This document shows, piece after piece, positions 1-12,583 of a stretch of DNA of 64,000 nt (the stretch's first letter is position 1; every line of letters starts with the position of its first letter). The notes below the pieces were generated by a model. The model saw nothing but the letters and a program-made list of their open reading frames with translations. It did not search any database and was not told the origin of the DNA. The position numbers were made by a program, and so were the translations under genes. Origin of the DNA: Physcomitrium patens (taxonomy: Eukaryota; Streptophyta; Bryopsida; Funariales; Funariaceae); contig NC_037257.1 of assembly GCF_000002425.4 (NCBI RefSeq), positions 16,420,733 through 16,484,732 of the forward strand, in the 5' to 3' direction.

Positions 1-1003
1 TGAAAAGCCAAAGAGTACTTTTTATCCACCTTTAAAATTTTGAAAAGTATTTTCTAAAATCTTAATATAAATTGAATTCCTTTATTTAATATAATATCTT
101 TAGGCAATTTGTAATAGCAATAGATATTGTTAAGAAAAAACTGAGCTGTTTCTTTACTTATGATAGATTTTGTACATGATAAAAAATATGCCATCTTGAT
201 AAAACAATCTATTACCATAAATATAAAATCATACAAACTTGAGACTGGAAGATCTATAATAAAATCTATAGAAACGGAAGAACATAGATTTTTTAAAATA
301 AGTAATGGCTAAAGAAGTCCATGGTGTTGATGGTAAGGAGTTTCCAATCTTGAATAAATATCACATAATTGTACAAAGTCTTTGATTTCCTTTCACATTT
401 GAGGCCACCAAAAATCTTTCGATATTAGCTCCAAAGTCTTATTGTATTTAAAATGTCTGGCTATTGAAAATTTATGACAAGTTTGAAGAATATGTAATTA
501 TGCCTCACTTATTGGAATATATAATTATCCTTCAAATAGACTAGGTTGTTTTTAAATTAAAACTTGGAAGTATCATAAAATTTAGAAGAATTATTTTTGA
601 TATTATAGACAAGAAGATTAAAAGACATACTAGATTGAATTTGCTTGAGAAATGTTGAATCAATAGTCAATATTGATTTAATTGTTTGAAGGTGAAAATA
701 TTCTAGCTTCAACAAAATTATTCTTTATTGATTAAAAGATGCATCTACATTTTTTTGTATAAGATAAAAATGTCTAAAAAGGGACTCTAACAATCCTTGT
801 TTTTTTTTTGAGTCAATAAGAGATCTTGAAATCAAATCTTCATAAAGACATACTCCAATAAGCTTAGCAACAATTTATAACACGTGCCAATATTAAATAC
901 TTGAGGTTCTTGTGATCTTTTATTAATGACATGAATCTTAAAGAAAAAAAATCCTCCATATACTCTTGTGTGACTAAAAGAAAATAAAAATTCTTTTAAA
1001 AGA
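1..1003 (-). pseudogene. E1: decayed chromovirus pol fragment (integrase back to RNase H)
   Basis: The minus strand reads as a Ty3/gypsy integrase core followed at higher coordinates by the zinc-finger and RNase H side. The clearest part is 54-236, where a motif like IVDRLTKMAHF is seen as VIDCFIKMAYF, followed by a decayed YGLPKDIIL block. The stretch is collinear with 1980-2960 in E2, so it is a second, older copy of the same family. It is cut off by the window edge on the left and by the E2 LTR on the right. Many stops and frameshifts are present, so no function is expected. Confidence 0.75.
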
Positions 1004-1471
1004 TGATGTAATATTAAATTAGAATGGCTATTACCAAAAACAAGAAGACTAGAAAGTCTAAAAATAAGACTAAAGACTAGAAAAGTATTGACGATAGTGA
1101 AAAAAGCTTCACTCTTACTTTCATATATACTCTCTAACTATGAGCTATGTGGTAATATTCTATAGGACCTTCAACATATATTGACTTTATTAGCCACATG
1201 TCTTAACTTCTAAGGTAAGTTATTTATGTATACACCACATAGTTAGCTTGTTTCACAAGCTACTACATGGAATTAACTTGTTCTATAAGCTACCAATACA
1301 TAGTTAACTTGTTGGCTAAGTTTCTAACCTATAAATACATCTAAAGTCAAAACCACATCTATGAAGCTTCTAGAAAGCTTTTCTAGAAGACTTTATGAAA
1401 TTAATCTATATTTATCTACTTCTACTTAATTATATGAGTAACTATTGAGATAAATGTATATGTCCATGATA
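1004..1471 (-). repeat. E2 3' LTR
   Basis: On the minus strand the LTR starts TATCATGGACATA, matching TGTTAGGGACATA of F, directly after a purine-rich tract (rc of 1472-1488). Its length, about 468 bp, is close to the 472 bp of the F LTRs. The inner part matches the E3 LTR at 55368-55830, including a TATATATG box upstream of a conserved block. The outer end near 1004 is set only by where similarity to E1 stops, so it may be off by some bases. Confidence 0.65.
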
Positions 1472-1479
1472 TTACCTCT

Positions 1480-2700
1480 CCTTCTAGGGATGAGTTTTAC
1501 GAGGAGTGATCATCATCTTTCATAGATCTTTATAATTCTTCATCTTAAATTTGATGGATGTTGTTGATGAAAGGCCTCAAACTTCTTTTTTGCATTTATA
1601 AGATTTTTTTTTAATTCCCATTTGTGTTCATTAATATCATATCCATACCAATGAACAAGATATTCCAACTTATTATGGTGTTTCCTTAAATCTAAGACTT
1701 TTTCTACCTTGAATTCTTGATTATTATCCACTTCTACAAGAGGATGTGGTATTTATCTTTTTTCTGAGATATTCACTATCTTATACGGTTTAAGAAGGGA
1801 CATGTAAAATGTAGAGTGGATCTTCATAGACTTTGATAGATATACTCAAGGAGCAATAAGATTGATTCATTTATAAATAAAAAAAGTTCTAGTCTACGAT
1901 AGTCCAACTTATTTAATCATCTCAAATACTACTCTAAAATTTTATTCACCCATTTCGTTTGGCCATTAATTTAAGAATAGAAAGCCAAAGAAAGCTTCAT
2001 ATTCACCTTTAGAATATTGAGTAGGATTCTTGAAAATTTTGATATAAATTAAATCTCTCTATCTAATATAATATCCTTTAGCAATCCATGATAGTGATAA
2101 GTAATGTAAATAAAAAGCTCAGTTGTTTCTTCACTTGAAATAGATTTTGTACATGGTATAAAATATACCATTTTGAAGAAGCAATCTACGATTACAAATA
2201 TAGAGTCATATGAACTTGAACTTAAAAGATCTATAATAAAATCCATAGAAATGAAAGACCATGGTTATTCAGGTATAAGGAATGGTTGGAAAAGTCCATA
2301 AGATTGTCGACAAAGAATTTTTGATCTTGAAGAAATGTCACATGATTGAACAAAGTCTTTTACCACCTTCCACATTTTTAGCCACCAAAAATCTCAAGAT
2401 ATAAGCTCCAAAGACTTATTGTATCGAAAATATCTTGTTGTTGAAAAGTTATGATGTACTTGAAGAATACGTAAATATTCTTCTCCTTCTAGAACATATA
2501 AGTATCTTTCAAAATAGAGTAGGTTATTCTTGAACTCAAACTTTGAAACATCATGAGACTTAAAAGAAAGATTCTTAATATCATGAATTAGAAGATTAGA
2601 GGACATACTTGATTGAATTTTTTTGACAAAGGTTGAATCAACAATTAATATTGATTTCATTGCTTAAAGATGAAAATTCTCTAACTTCAAGAAGATTATT
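1480..2700 (-). pseudogene. E2 integrase C-terminal half with chromodomain
   Basis: On the minus strand 1540-1731 reads as a chromodomain: motif EYLVHWYGYDINEHKWE, then a decayed NLINA segment. This is the same arrangement as the F chromodomain (EYFVHWSGCDINERTWE). At 2049-2246 the integrase core shows MDFIIDLLSSSSYDSIF and a decayed VDRLTKM block; 2394-2660 holds the segment before the zinc finger. The chromodomain would have steered integration to marked chromatin. Numerous stops and frameshifts break the frame. Confidence 0.8.
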
Positions 2701-2869
2701 CTTTGTTGATTAAAAGATATGTTTTCTCCTTTTGGTACAAGATAAGAGCGCCTAAAAAGAGCATCTAATGAACCTTATTATTTTTTAGGTCGATATGTGA
2801 TTTTGAAATCAAATCTTGGTAATGACATGCTCTAATGGACTTGGCAATGATTTTGGTGCCGACATGAAA

Positions 2870-3446
2870 TACTCAAGGTTCTTATAATCTGTATATATTG
2901 TAATTGGACTTGAAGCACCTTCTAGATAATGATGCCATTCTTAAAATAAATCCACAATTACAAGAAGTTTTTTGTTGCAGATCTCATAGTTAATCTTGAC
3001 TGCTAAAAATTTCTTGGAATAGAAAGCTTCTAGAGGGAGTTTGTGATTTGTTTCCATTTGAGAAAATATTACATCTAAGGTAAAGTGTGATGCATCTGTT
3101 TTTATAAAAAATACCTTAGAAAAGTCAACATGATACAAAATTGGTGCAAAAATAAATTCTTTTTTTAAAGTAAAAAATGATGCTTTTCCTTCTTTATTCT
3201 ACTAAAGTTTATCTTTACAAGTCAAACATGTATATAGAGTTGGAACTTGAGATAAGTTCTTGATAAAGATTTGATAATAATTAGCAAAGCCTAAAAAGCA
3301 TTGCAAATTACTTATTGTTCTTGAAATCTTTCAATCTATAATAGTTTGGACTATCTTTGCATCCATCATAAGGCCTTCATTAGAAATAATATGTCTCAAA
3401 AAGTCAACTTGAGTAGTGTGGAATATATACTTTTTTATCTTTGCGT
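2870..3446 (-). pseudogene. E2 RNase H and RT C-terminal part
   Basis: The minus strand shows a Ty3/gypsy RT-to-RNase H block: a segment like FLGFANYYQIFIKN, then FIKTDASHFTLDVIFSQM (the RNase H entry, normally ETDASDFA) and a decayed [14 protein letters not shown]. The frame stops at 3447, where element B enters, and resumes at 19416 with the catalytic part of the RT. GCGT on both sides of B confirms the join. Confidence 0.8.
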
Positions 3447-4770
3447 TGTCGTATTACGTGTTGTCTTGTTCGGGAATACACTGGGTATCTAGCTGTGGAA
3501 GGTATAGTTGTTTTTGCAAATAACAAAGAAACCCTAATAGATTTTATCCATCTATGAAGTATATAATTGAAATATCAATTTCCAATTATTTAAAAACACT
3601 CCTCATAGTCATTTTAACCATACAATATTCCAATTACTTTATTTCTTTTATAATTAAGTTGTTTTTGTTTTTCTTAACAAGCCCTAACCCTAGCTAGTGA
3701 GCTTTGACAAGCTGTAACTTTTTATTCAACCGTCCACTTAGTGTGAAATTTTGCACCCAAATACCAGTATAAGCCTTCTATATGCTCAAAAAATTTCAGC
3801 CCAACCCAACTTACAGATTGCAAGAAAACGCCCAAAAACCGCACTGATGACACTCGGCCGCAACCTTGAAATTTGATGTAGAAACTCCAAAAGTGATTTC
3901 TCCTTTGTTAACCGTTAACTCCAGCTCAAAATTGAATAGCCGCTTGATCTCCAAATCTTCTATTACCAAGCCAAAAATTACATCGATCCAACCAAAAGAT
4001 CTTCAGATATCACAGAAACCCTATCTAACCCTAGACTGCCAACTTCCGACAACCCTTTGTACTAAAACCCAGATATCTCTTGATTGCATTGTTAGATTTA
4101 CACAAATTTTTGAATATACTTAGCACACCCAACTATCCACACAATACCAAATTTTGACCCATAGATGCTACACGACTTGCACAAACCAATTGAGAATGCA
4201 AACCATCAATGTTTTATATAAAATCCAAAACACCAAAATAAACACTGACTTTGAAAAGCGATTGCTCTCCCCTCACAAATCCTAATGAAACCAAACTAGT
4301 GACCTTGAAAAGAGCTTGAAGCTAGCTCTTCGATCCAAAAAAAACCCGATTGAAAAAACCCCCATATTTTGCCCTAGGCGGCCGTTTTAGTGGCTGAAGG
4401 TCAGATTTCGACCCTATCTCATATCCGGCCGACCCCCGGATATCAATTTAATCTATCCTAGTGGTTTTTTAGCCCGATCCTACCCTCAACTTAACCCTAG
4501 TATCAACCATGCTAATAAATTATCCTTTTTATCCATTTTTTACCATTTTATGGCCTTTCTAAGGCAATAAAAAAGTTACTACAGCCTAGAAGGTAAAATT
4601 ACTAACTAGTTTTTATCTACTAGCTATTAAGTGAAGAAAATAGGATTAGAGGCTTTTATAAAAGCCTTGTAAAATATATTGAATACTTGTTGAACCATGA
4701 TAATAGAATATTAATTAAAGTATCATTTTTTTGTCATATTTTCACCATATAGTCGTGTCACAACACGACA
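3447..4770 (-). repeat. B 3' LTR
   Basis: Ends are TGTCG and CGACA. In the element's sense the LTR opens with a perfect short hairpin (TCGTGT-loop-ACACGA, 4753-4768 on plus). A palindromic TTTATAAAA box lies near 4650. The plus-strand ORF at 3866-4123 lies wholly inside this LTR and has no recognisable domain. The copy at 18091-19415 is nearly identical. Confidence 0.93.
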
Positions 4771-4786
4771 TCCACCCTCTCTTAAC
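4771..4786 (-). other. Polypurine tract of B
   Basis: The reverse complement reads as a run of A and G (AAGAGAGGGTGGA) ending directly at the TGTCG of the 3' LTR. This is the expected place and composition for the plus-strand DNA primer, and it fixes B on the minus strand. Confidence 0.75.
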
Positions 4787-5433
4787 CTGCACATCCTCCG
4801 ATATGTGCCAAATTCAGTACACCATTATTCTTTATCCAATACCAAAAATCCATGTATCCATCTTGTACAAGTAAATTGGAAACATCCAACTTTGTATATG
4901 ACCAAACCATTGGCGAGGTACAAATTTTGAAATGGAAAGATTTAATTGAAACTTCTTCCATATGGCCACATACATCTTACTTGCATCTTTTTTCTTGTTC
5001 CTTTGATTCCATGCTTGATTTAAGACGTCCATATAATCCTTAAATCCATTGCCCATGTCTTTATATTTGAAGATTTTTAGATTTTCAATATTTGAATTCC
5101 ACACTTCATGATGATTCTTTTTCTTATCAAAATCCAATTGTGCCCCCAATACATGTACATTATCCATGTAACCTTGATCTTGGTCCAAAAGATTAGTACT
5201 CACAATTAACTTGATTAAAGCCATTGATTTAGTACCTTTACCTTTGATTCCATAATCTTCTTTCGCCACATTATCTTGTGAAATATCTATCATTTCTTCT
5301 TGAATGTATCCTTGTAAAACATCCTTCATTTCTTCTTGAATGCATCCTTATGAAACATCATAACCTTGTGTTATTTCAATATGTTGTATTACTTCATAAT
5401 ATTGAAAAATTTCATAGCCTTGTGAAACCTCAT
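4787..5433 (-). pseudogene. B gag-like frame, C-terminal part
   Basis: The minus frame continues that of 16744-17833 across the A1 insertion (ATGAG duplication in this sense). It opens with acidic, Tyr- and Gln-rich imperfect repeats (units such as IQEEMKDVLQGY), then a stretch ending at 4832 with no domain I recognise. There is one stop near the join. No zinc knuckle, protease or RT is seen before the polypurine tract, so the element ends with gag. Confidence 0.6.
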
Positions 5434-6209
5434 TGTAGAATAAGTAGTTATTTGCTGATTTGTAGATACTTAGTTTATAGTGTAAACAGGGATAGATGAC
5501 TGTTGGAAAGGTAGTTCAGTAGTTAAAATGGATGAATAGTTAGGAAAAGCAGTTTTTATTAGAGATGTAGCAGTTGATATCTCGTGGTATGATAAGGAGG
5601 ATGAGAGAGAAGAAGAAACGGCCATTACTGTGATAGTGTGAGCCGGGATAAGCTTGGTGCTACCTCTTTTCTTTTGTTGCTATGTTCTTTGAAATAAGAG
5701 TATTGAGAGTTTCTGAATATTGTGAAGTGAATCATGGAATGAAAGTGTGATTGGAATTATATGTTATTGAATGAGAAGAAGAGAGATTGAATGCTGAAAT
5801 CTGAATGTAGTTCAGCAGAAAGAGTGAGTCTGTGGTTGTGTGAAACACTGTAATGTGAATGGTAGTTATGTGTGAAGAATTCCAGTAATTGGAATGAGGG
5901 TAATTGTGTGCTGAAGCTGTGATGTTGCGGTATTACAGTTGGAGATTATAAGAGTGAAGATATATTGGTGGAAATAATAGTTATTGGTATGACTGAATTG
6001 TTGTAAAGAAGAGATTGATAAGGTGAAAGGAGAGATTATAGTTTTCTTGTGTGCTTAGACAATGGAAATAGAGACGATACATTGGAGGTAATTAATTATA
6101 TGACTCTAACGTGAACGCTTAAGCAATTAGTCACTCCCCGTGTTCGGATTCCCTTATACAGGTTTATTCTGGGAGGTTCCTTTTAGAATAAGTAAAACGA
6201 TCAACCACA
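5434..6209 (+). repeat. A1 5' LTR
   Basis: Starts TGTAGAATAAG and ends ATCAACCACA, with the primer-binding site three bases downstream. The conserved block GAGCCGGGATAAGCTTGGTG (about 5641-5660) recurs in every A LTR in the window. It helps in reading the C insertion at 45129, which broke exactly this block. Confidence 0.95.
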
Positions 6210-6211
6210 TT

Positions 6212-6229
6212 TTGGCGCCGCTGTCGGGG
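6212..6229 (+). other. Primer-binding site of A1 (tRNA-Asp type)
   Basis: TGGCGCCGCTGTCGGGGA lies just after the 5' LTR. It matches the complement of plant tRNA-Asp 3' ends (TGGCGCCGTTGCCGGGG) with two changes. Athila and related plant elements commonly use this primer. Confidence 0.88.
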
Positions 6230-6321
6230 AGTGATAATAGCTTTGAGTGTTACGAATTAATTACAAACGTGTAAGAAAATGGGCAATGGAAGACGATTTT
6301 AGTAGTGTTTGAAGAAAGATT

Positions 6322-6894
6322 ATGGTTAATAAAAATGAGAGCATTGCATCGAAGAAATTAAATCAGTTGAGAGAAAGGTAGGGAAGAGCGCAAGGAAGGA
6401 ACTTGTGTAGAGAGGAGCAAGAACGTAATCTTAAAAGGAAGCATCGACAAAATTGGATTAAACCATGGTTGCAAGCTTGTTGGCGCATCCGAACATATCA
6501 AAAACCAGACAGACTGTTAATTCTGCAGTCATATGTACCGTTAGAAAAACTGCCAAGAACACTCGTGGGAAATTTTGTTAACATTGCAGTGGAAATTTTG
6601 AGGTCGTTAACTCAAAGAAGAGGAGGCATAGAAGTATTTGGTACTCCATTGGATAATTTTTTAGTAGAGGGTATTGCTGAAACAAGCAATAGGGGCTCTA
6701 CAGATTGGCATGAATTGGTCGCCAATAAAGGCAACTATATCGTATTTCAAAATCTGACTTTTTCACCTACAAGTCAACCAACAAAACTATTTGCGGAGAA
6801 TAACAGTAAAGCAAGGACCGCTGAGAGCTCGGTAATTAGAGTAAGAGAAAGCAGAGATTATTTTAAAATAAATTTCAGAGGAACAAAAAATTCA
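6322..6894 (+). pseudogene. A1 pre-gag domain
   Basis: The start is taken at ATG 6322, because A2 begins the same way (MVxKNE) at 30109. About 190 codons follow, with one stop (6376) from a likely CAG/CGA change. The N-terminus is very basic (KRKHRQNWIKPWL); then comes a conserved block YVPLEKLPRTL and a C-terminal DWHELVANKG motif. The frame runs into gag without a break here, whereas A2 has a stop at the boundary. I do not recognise the domain. The basic part could bind RNA or act in nuclear entry (inference). Confidence 0.6.
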
Positions 6895-8570
6895 ATGGCG
6901 GCAGGAGGACCAGCCGTTCCAATTGCAGTTCAAATGGGTACCTTGGGCGATCATACGATTAACGTCGCACCATTACCTACTTTTCATGGTTAACCAGGTG
7001 CGGACGAAGATCAACATTTGTCTCAATTCTTGATAACGTGTGTAGTCAATAATGGAAGGACAGAAGACATTTGGGTGAGATGGTTGCCAGCGACACTAAA
7101 AGACACAGCGTTCGAGTGGTATAACCGCCAACCTGTAGGTCAATTTATCAATTGGGAGGCATTGAAAATGGCATTTTTAGCCCATTTCCGACCAATTGGT
7201 TTTGAAGAACGTCTTCGAGAAAGATTAATGAACAGCACAATGGTACCAGGGGAAGCGGTACAGTCATATTATGGTCGTGTAGCAGATATACTTCGGAAAT
7301 GGCCAAATAACCAAATGTCGGAATCGTTTGTATTGTCCATATTGGTTAATGGATTACACCCACCAGAATTGAAGATGTTTGTAAAGGAGGCCCAATCAGC
7401 TACCATTGCAGCATCTCTTGAGCGAGTAAAAGTATGGGAGGAATGTCATTACGACCAGCACTTAACCGTTGGCACCACGATGATTCCATCGCAAGGCGGT
7501 TATCAAATGATAAATTGGAATGACGCATCGAAAAGTTATCCGGGAAGGAGTGATTATGGTACAATTCCACAGGGAATAGTGAATGCTGTTCCATTGCAGG
7601 CTGTACTACCATCATCGTCACAACCATATGTGCCTTATTCCGCATATCAAAAATCAATACCTACAAAGGAATTGACCAATGAATTGGTATCAAGGGATCC
7701 CAATGAGTCATTGCTGTTAACATTAACGAAGAAAATAGATGAATTGGCTGTGAATCTGCCCAAGGATAAAGAAAAAAGGCATAAACCGATCAATATGCGA
7801 CCCAATGTTTGGTGTAGCAATTGTAAGGGACAAGGTCATTTGGTAACCGAATGTTCTTCACCACCCCAAATGATGGTTCTATGTATCTTTTGTGGGGGTA
7901 AGTAATACCATTGCCAATTGTTGGAACTTAAGGAAACAATAATAAGTCGGACAACAGACCATGAGTCAATCAACTTCGTGGGATGTAAATCAAGTACAAA
8001 TGAATAATAAGTTCAGCTGGAATGGAAATCGAGTGAATAAACAAAACAGGAATTATTCCAATTTCCAAAACTCTAAATTTCACCAAGAAGGTGTATCCAA
8101 TACCTATGGCTTGGAGCTGAATCAGCAAGGATATCATCAATATTCAACCATGCAGAAGCCAATGCCAGAATCTACAGTACCAATGGGTCAACCAGGATCC
8201 TTCACTCAACGGACATGGAATAGACCGAGCCGTTATATACCAGTAGAGATACCCAATATCCCTGAAGGAGCTGGCAGAAGACCACTTCGTTGCTATCAAT
8301 GTAGACAAATTGGACATTATGCGAGTGAATGTCATAATCCAAGAGCAAGTGATGATTATGCCCCAATATGTGGAAATTGTAAGCAGTCTGGTCATACTTA
8401 TCAGCAGTGCAATGCGGCATTTAATTATAATAACCGTGACTAGCAGATGCAAACAAGCCAGCCGGCGGAGGACAAAGGTCCTGTTCAACGGGACTCACTA
8501 GTACATTGCGTCGAGGTGGTGAACGCAGTGCTTACCAGGGGCCAATAAAAAGGCAAGAATCTAATTCAGG
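6895..8570 (+). pseudogene. A1 gag (capsid and nucleocapsid)
   Basis: The capsid part (6895-7450) has the retrotransposon gag signature: AFEWYNRQPVGQFINWEAL, then MAFLAHFRPIGFEERL. Two zinc-knuckle regions follow: CSNCKGQGHLVTEC (about 7810) and CYQCRQIGHYASEC (about 8291), with a second knuckle CGNCKQSGHTYQQC right after. Defects are a stop near 6991, a one-base frameshift near 7905 (A2 is in frame at the same place), and stops at 8442 and about 8548, both CAG/CAA to TAG/TAA. The intact protein would package element RNA. Confidence 0.88.
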
Positions 8571-8611
8571 ATCTGGATGACCCAATCGAAGTAACAACAG
8601 TAGCGCCGTCC

Positions 8612-11353
8612 ATGAGGCGAACCGAACCAATACCAGTATTGGACCATATTCCAGTATTGGAACCTCAACAAGACGAGGAATCCAATTCAGTTTCACGTGC
8701 CAAATTTCTAAGGACATCAAGATCAATTCAAAATGACCCCGTCCCAATACCTGCACAACCCAATGTAAGCTCGTACCTATTGAAGGAACCTTTAGTGGTA
8801 GAAGAGTCGACTAAGAGGAAGGAATTGCTGCCGAATAGAGTCAAAACGAAACCAATGAAATGCAAAAGAGCATTGGGAGTTACTCTCAATATGCAACCCT
8901 ACGACATATTGAAGGATTTGGATGTTATCCAGCCTTCAATTACAATGAAGCAACTTTTGGCTGTAGCACCGAAATGTCGATCAATATTGAATTCAGTGTT
9001 AGTACGGCAAAGATCCCGCACTAAAGAAATACATGAAGTTAGCTTAAACCCAGATCCGGGAGCACCAACAATTGATGTATCAATCGATGGAGTTTTAATT
9101 CTAGGAGTACAAGTCGATGGTGGCTCCAGTGTGAATTTAATGAACACTGATACAATAGAAGACTTGGATCTAAAGCAATTGCTCCCTACGACATTAGTTT
9201 TGCGAATGGTAGATCATAGTCGGGTTAAGCTGATGGAAATCTTACGCGATATTGCCACTGTAATCGCGGGATTGACATACAAAATTGATTATGTTGTATT
9301 TCGGTTACAGAGTTCTACGTTATCGTATCCCATTTTATTGGGCAGACCTTGGTTGTATCAAGCCAAGGCTAAAAACGATTGGGACCGTGGCACATTGACA
9401 ATTGGAAAAGGTAGTGACCAGATTGTTCTACAAATGTACCCGGTACAATATCACGGAGAAACCCTATTGCCTAAATCAGAATTTACATCGGATAACAAGA
9501 GTCACTCGATTGAGGAAGATGACGATGCTATAGTTTCACCACAATTTGGAGCAGGTCAAATTCCTTCAACAACCAAAGGCGGAGTCTACCAATGTGGTGG
9601 CCCCGGCGAATATTTACTGCATCAGGAGGATACCTCTAACTCGGATCATATTATTATCGAATGGATGATCCGATATGATGTCAATCATGTGAGTGCAATG
9701 CAGTCAAACATGAGTCACTGGCAGTTGCAATCTCCTTCGCACGACGACGGGCCAACATGCGATTTTAAATCAGCGGCTGTGGAAGAACCTGTTTTCCAGA
9801 CTCTGAACTTAGGCACCCCTGACGCGCCCCAGAATATAAAGATATATAAGGGTATTCAAGATAACAAATTGAGTCAGTGGAAAGCATTCTTCCTCCGGCA
9901 TAAATCATCCTTTGCTTGGACGTATGCAGATCTGAAGGGTATTCTAGAAACGGTGTGTGAACATCGTATTACATTGGTTCTGGATGCTACACTAGTTCGT
10001 CAAAGACAACACCGTCTCAACCCAAAATATTCCTTGATGGTAAAGGAGGAATTGGACAAATTATTGCGCGTGGGATTCATTTATCCGATTCCGTATAGCG
10101 AATGGGTCTCACCAATGGTAATGGTATCTAAGAAAAATGGCAAGATTAGAATCTGTCAAGATTTTTGGAAACTCTATGCTGCTACCAAGAAGGACTATTT
10201 TCCTCTACCTTTTACGGACAGTATATTGGATGCTCTAGCAAGACACGAATGTTATTCATTTCTGGATGGTTTTTTGGGTTACAATCAAGTCAAAATTGCT
10301 AAGGAAGATCAATCCAAGACTACTTTTACGACAGATTGGGGTACATTTGCATACAAAGTGATGCCATTTGGATTATGCAATGCACCAGCCACATTTCAAA
10401 GAGTGATGACACAGGCCTTTCAAGATTATTTACGAGTGTCAATGGAAATATTCTTAGATGATTTTTGCACTTTCAGTACGACAGCCGATCATTTGAACTG
10501 CCTGAGACAATGTCTAGACCAATGCGATAAGTACGGTATATCGTTGAATTCAGAGAAGTGTCAATTTGGGATCCCCTCTGGAAGACTCTTGGGTCACATA
10601 GTGTCTAGCCGCGGTATTGCTACGGACCCAGATAAAGTAACTCGAATATTGGCTTTACCAAAGCCAGAAACGGTGTCAGAAGTACCTGGCTTTGTGGGCC
10701 ATGTCAGCTATTATCGACGTTTTATTCACTCCTTTGCGGTACTATGTCAGCCATTGACAAATTTGCTAAAGAAACCACTATTGGATGGATCTAGTCCCGT
10801 TTGGACGACAGAATGCAGTGTTGCCTTTGAGGCCTTAAAGCAAAAATTGATGTCTGCACCAATACTGGTTACCCCATGCTGGACGAAACCATTTCAGGTT
10901 TATGTCGATGCATCCAACGTCGCGATTGGATCAATATTGAGTCAGAAGGATGACAATAACCATGATCATCCAATATATTTTACGAGTCGACAATTGGTTA
11001 TGGCCGAACGCAATTATAATACTACCAAGCTAGAAGCCCTCGGCATGATTTATTCTGTACAAAAATTCTGCCATTATCTACTGGGCTACCCGTTTGTGTT
11101 CCACGTTGATCATGATGCGCTTAAGTATATGATAAATAAATCCCAATTGAGCGGACGAATTGCTCGCTGGGTGTTACTTCTCCAGGAATTCAATTTTACA
11201 ATTAATATTCACCCTGGCAAGACACATGCTAATGCAGATCACTTGTCCCGTTTATCTAATATACTGGATAATGATCCGATAAACGACGCCCTTCTGGATG
11301 CACAATTATTCGCTGTGGAGGTTATTACACCTGAATATGGTGACCTGATCTAA
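8612..11353 (+). pseudogene. A1 protease, reverse transcriptase and RNase H
   Basis: A 913-codon open stretch. The protease has VDGGSSVNLMN (about residue 165), which fits the DxG[AS]S form of Athila/Tat elements rather than the usual DSGA. The RT runs from about residue 460: KIRICQDFWKL, TTFTTDWGTFAYKVMPFGL, and the active site IFLDDFCTFS (FLDD in place of YxDD, as in Athila). RNase H begins at YVDASNVAIGSILSQ and ends with HANADHLSRL. The next codon after residue 913 is TAA, and the frame then continues into integrase, so this is one domain block of a longer polyprotein. Confidence 0.92.
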
Positions 11354-12583
11354 TATCTCATATTTCAGACTTTTCTAATTTCTTATAATGAAAAATTAAA
11401 GAAGCGTCTGATTATAAGAAGTACGCCATATACCATGATTGGAGCCGCATTATACAAACAAGGACGGGATGATATTTTACGACGTTGCATATTTCCAAGT
11501 GAAGTGTGTACCATATTGGAAGGATGTCATTTGGATAGCTGTGGAAGACATTTTGCGGATGATAGCACCGCGCGTAAAGCTTTAATGGCTAGTTATTGGT
11601 GGCCAACAATGTTTTCGGATGCTCACAAATATGTTCGTCGTTGTGACCCTTGTCAACGAATTGGTTGACCTACTGGAACTTCTGCAATGCCATTGGTACC
11701 AGTTTTGGTGCAGGCACCATTCGAAAAATGGGGTATTGATTTCGTCGGACCAATTGCACCTACTTCTCGGAATGGACAGAAACGTCATATTTTAGTAGCC
11801 ACCGATTATGTCACCAAATGGGCGGAGGCTACGGCAACAAAAACTGATAATGCCACTACTGTAGCAATATTTTTATATGAGAACATTATCACTTGTTTTG
11901 GTTGTTCGAAAGAATTGGTTAGTGATCGAGGAACCCATTTTATTAATGCAACCATTGAAGCATTGACAACGAAGTATGAGATCAAGCATCGAAAAACTAC
12001 CCGTTATCATCCACGTGCCAATGGATAGACCGAAAAGACCAACGGTATCCTTTGTAAAATCTTAACAAAGACTATTTCAAGAGCGGGAACCGATTGGGAT
12101 ACTAAATTATTTGCAGCATTGTGGGCATATCGAACTGCGTTTAAAGTAACGACCAATTCCACATCTTTTCTATTGGTATACGGGCAGGAGGCCATCTTAC
12201 CAATAGAATTGGAGGTTCTCAGTTTAAGAATTGCATTGGAAGAACGGTTGGGTAACAAAGAATCTCTCCAATATCGATTAATAGAATTGAAAAAATTGGA
12301 TGAGATTAGGGCTTTGGCTTTGATGACCACGGAAGCTATTCAGAGCCACCGGAAGAGTTATTACGATAGTAAACTCCGCACAAAATCATTTATGCCCAAT
12401 AATCTTGTCCTGCTGTACGACAGCCGTTTTCACAATTTCTCGAGAAAATTTCAAATTCGGTGGCATGGACCCTATCGCGTATTGGCACCCTTTCCCAATG
12501 GTTTCGTCTAATTGGAAGATTTCACAGGAACCAAATTCACAACCCGTATCAATGGAAACCGACTACGCCTGTATTATACATAA
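11354..12583 (+). pseudogene. A1 integrase
   Basis: Same frame as the RT. The HHCC finger is seen (CHLDSCGRHF then CDPCQRIG). The core has WGIDFVGPIAP (first Asp), VSDRGTHFINA (second Asp) and RANG*TEKTN (catalytic Glu kept, but the preceding Gln codon is now TAG at 12026). Other stops are TGA at 11666 (from CGA) and TAA at 12509. The C-terminal part has LLYDSRFHNFSRKF and GPYRVL. No chromodomain follows. The terminal TAA at 12581 is conserved in A2 (42881) and A3 (50490). Confidence 0.9.

Noticed and set aside
3866-4123. 85-codon plus ORF
   Set aside because: It lies wholly within the B 3' LTR, on the strand opposite to the element, is broken in the sister LTR and has no domain.
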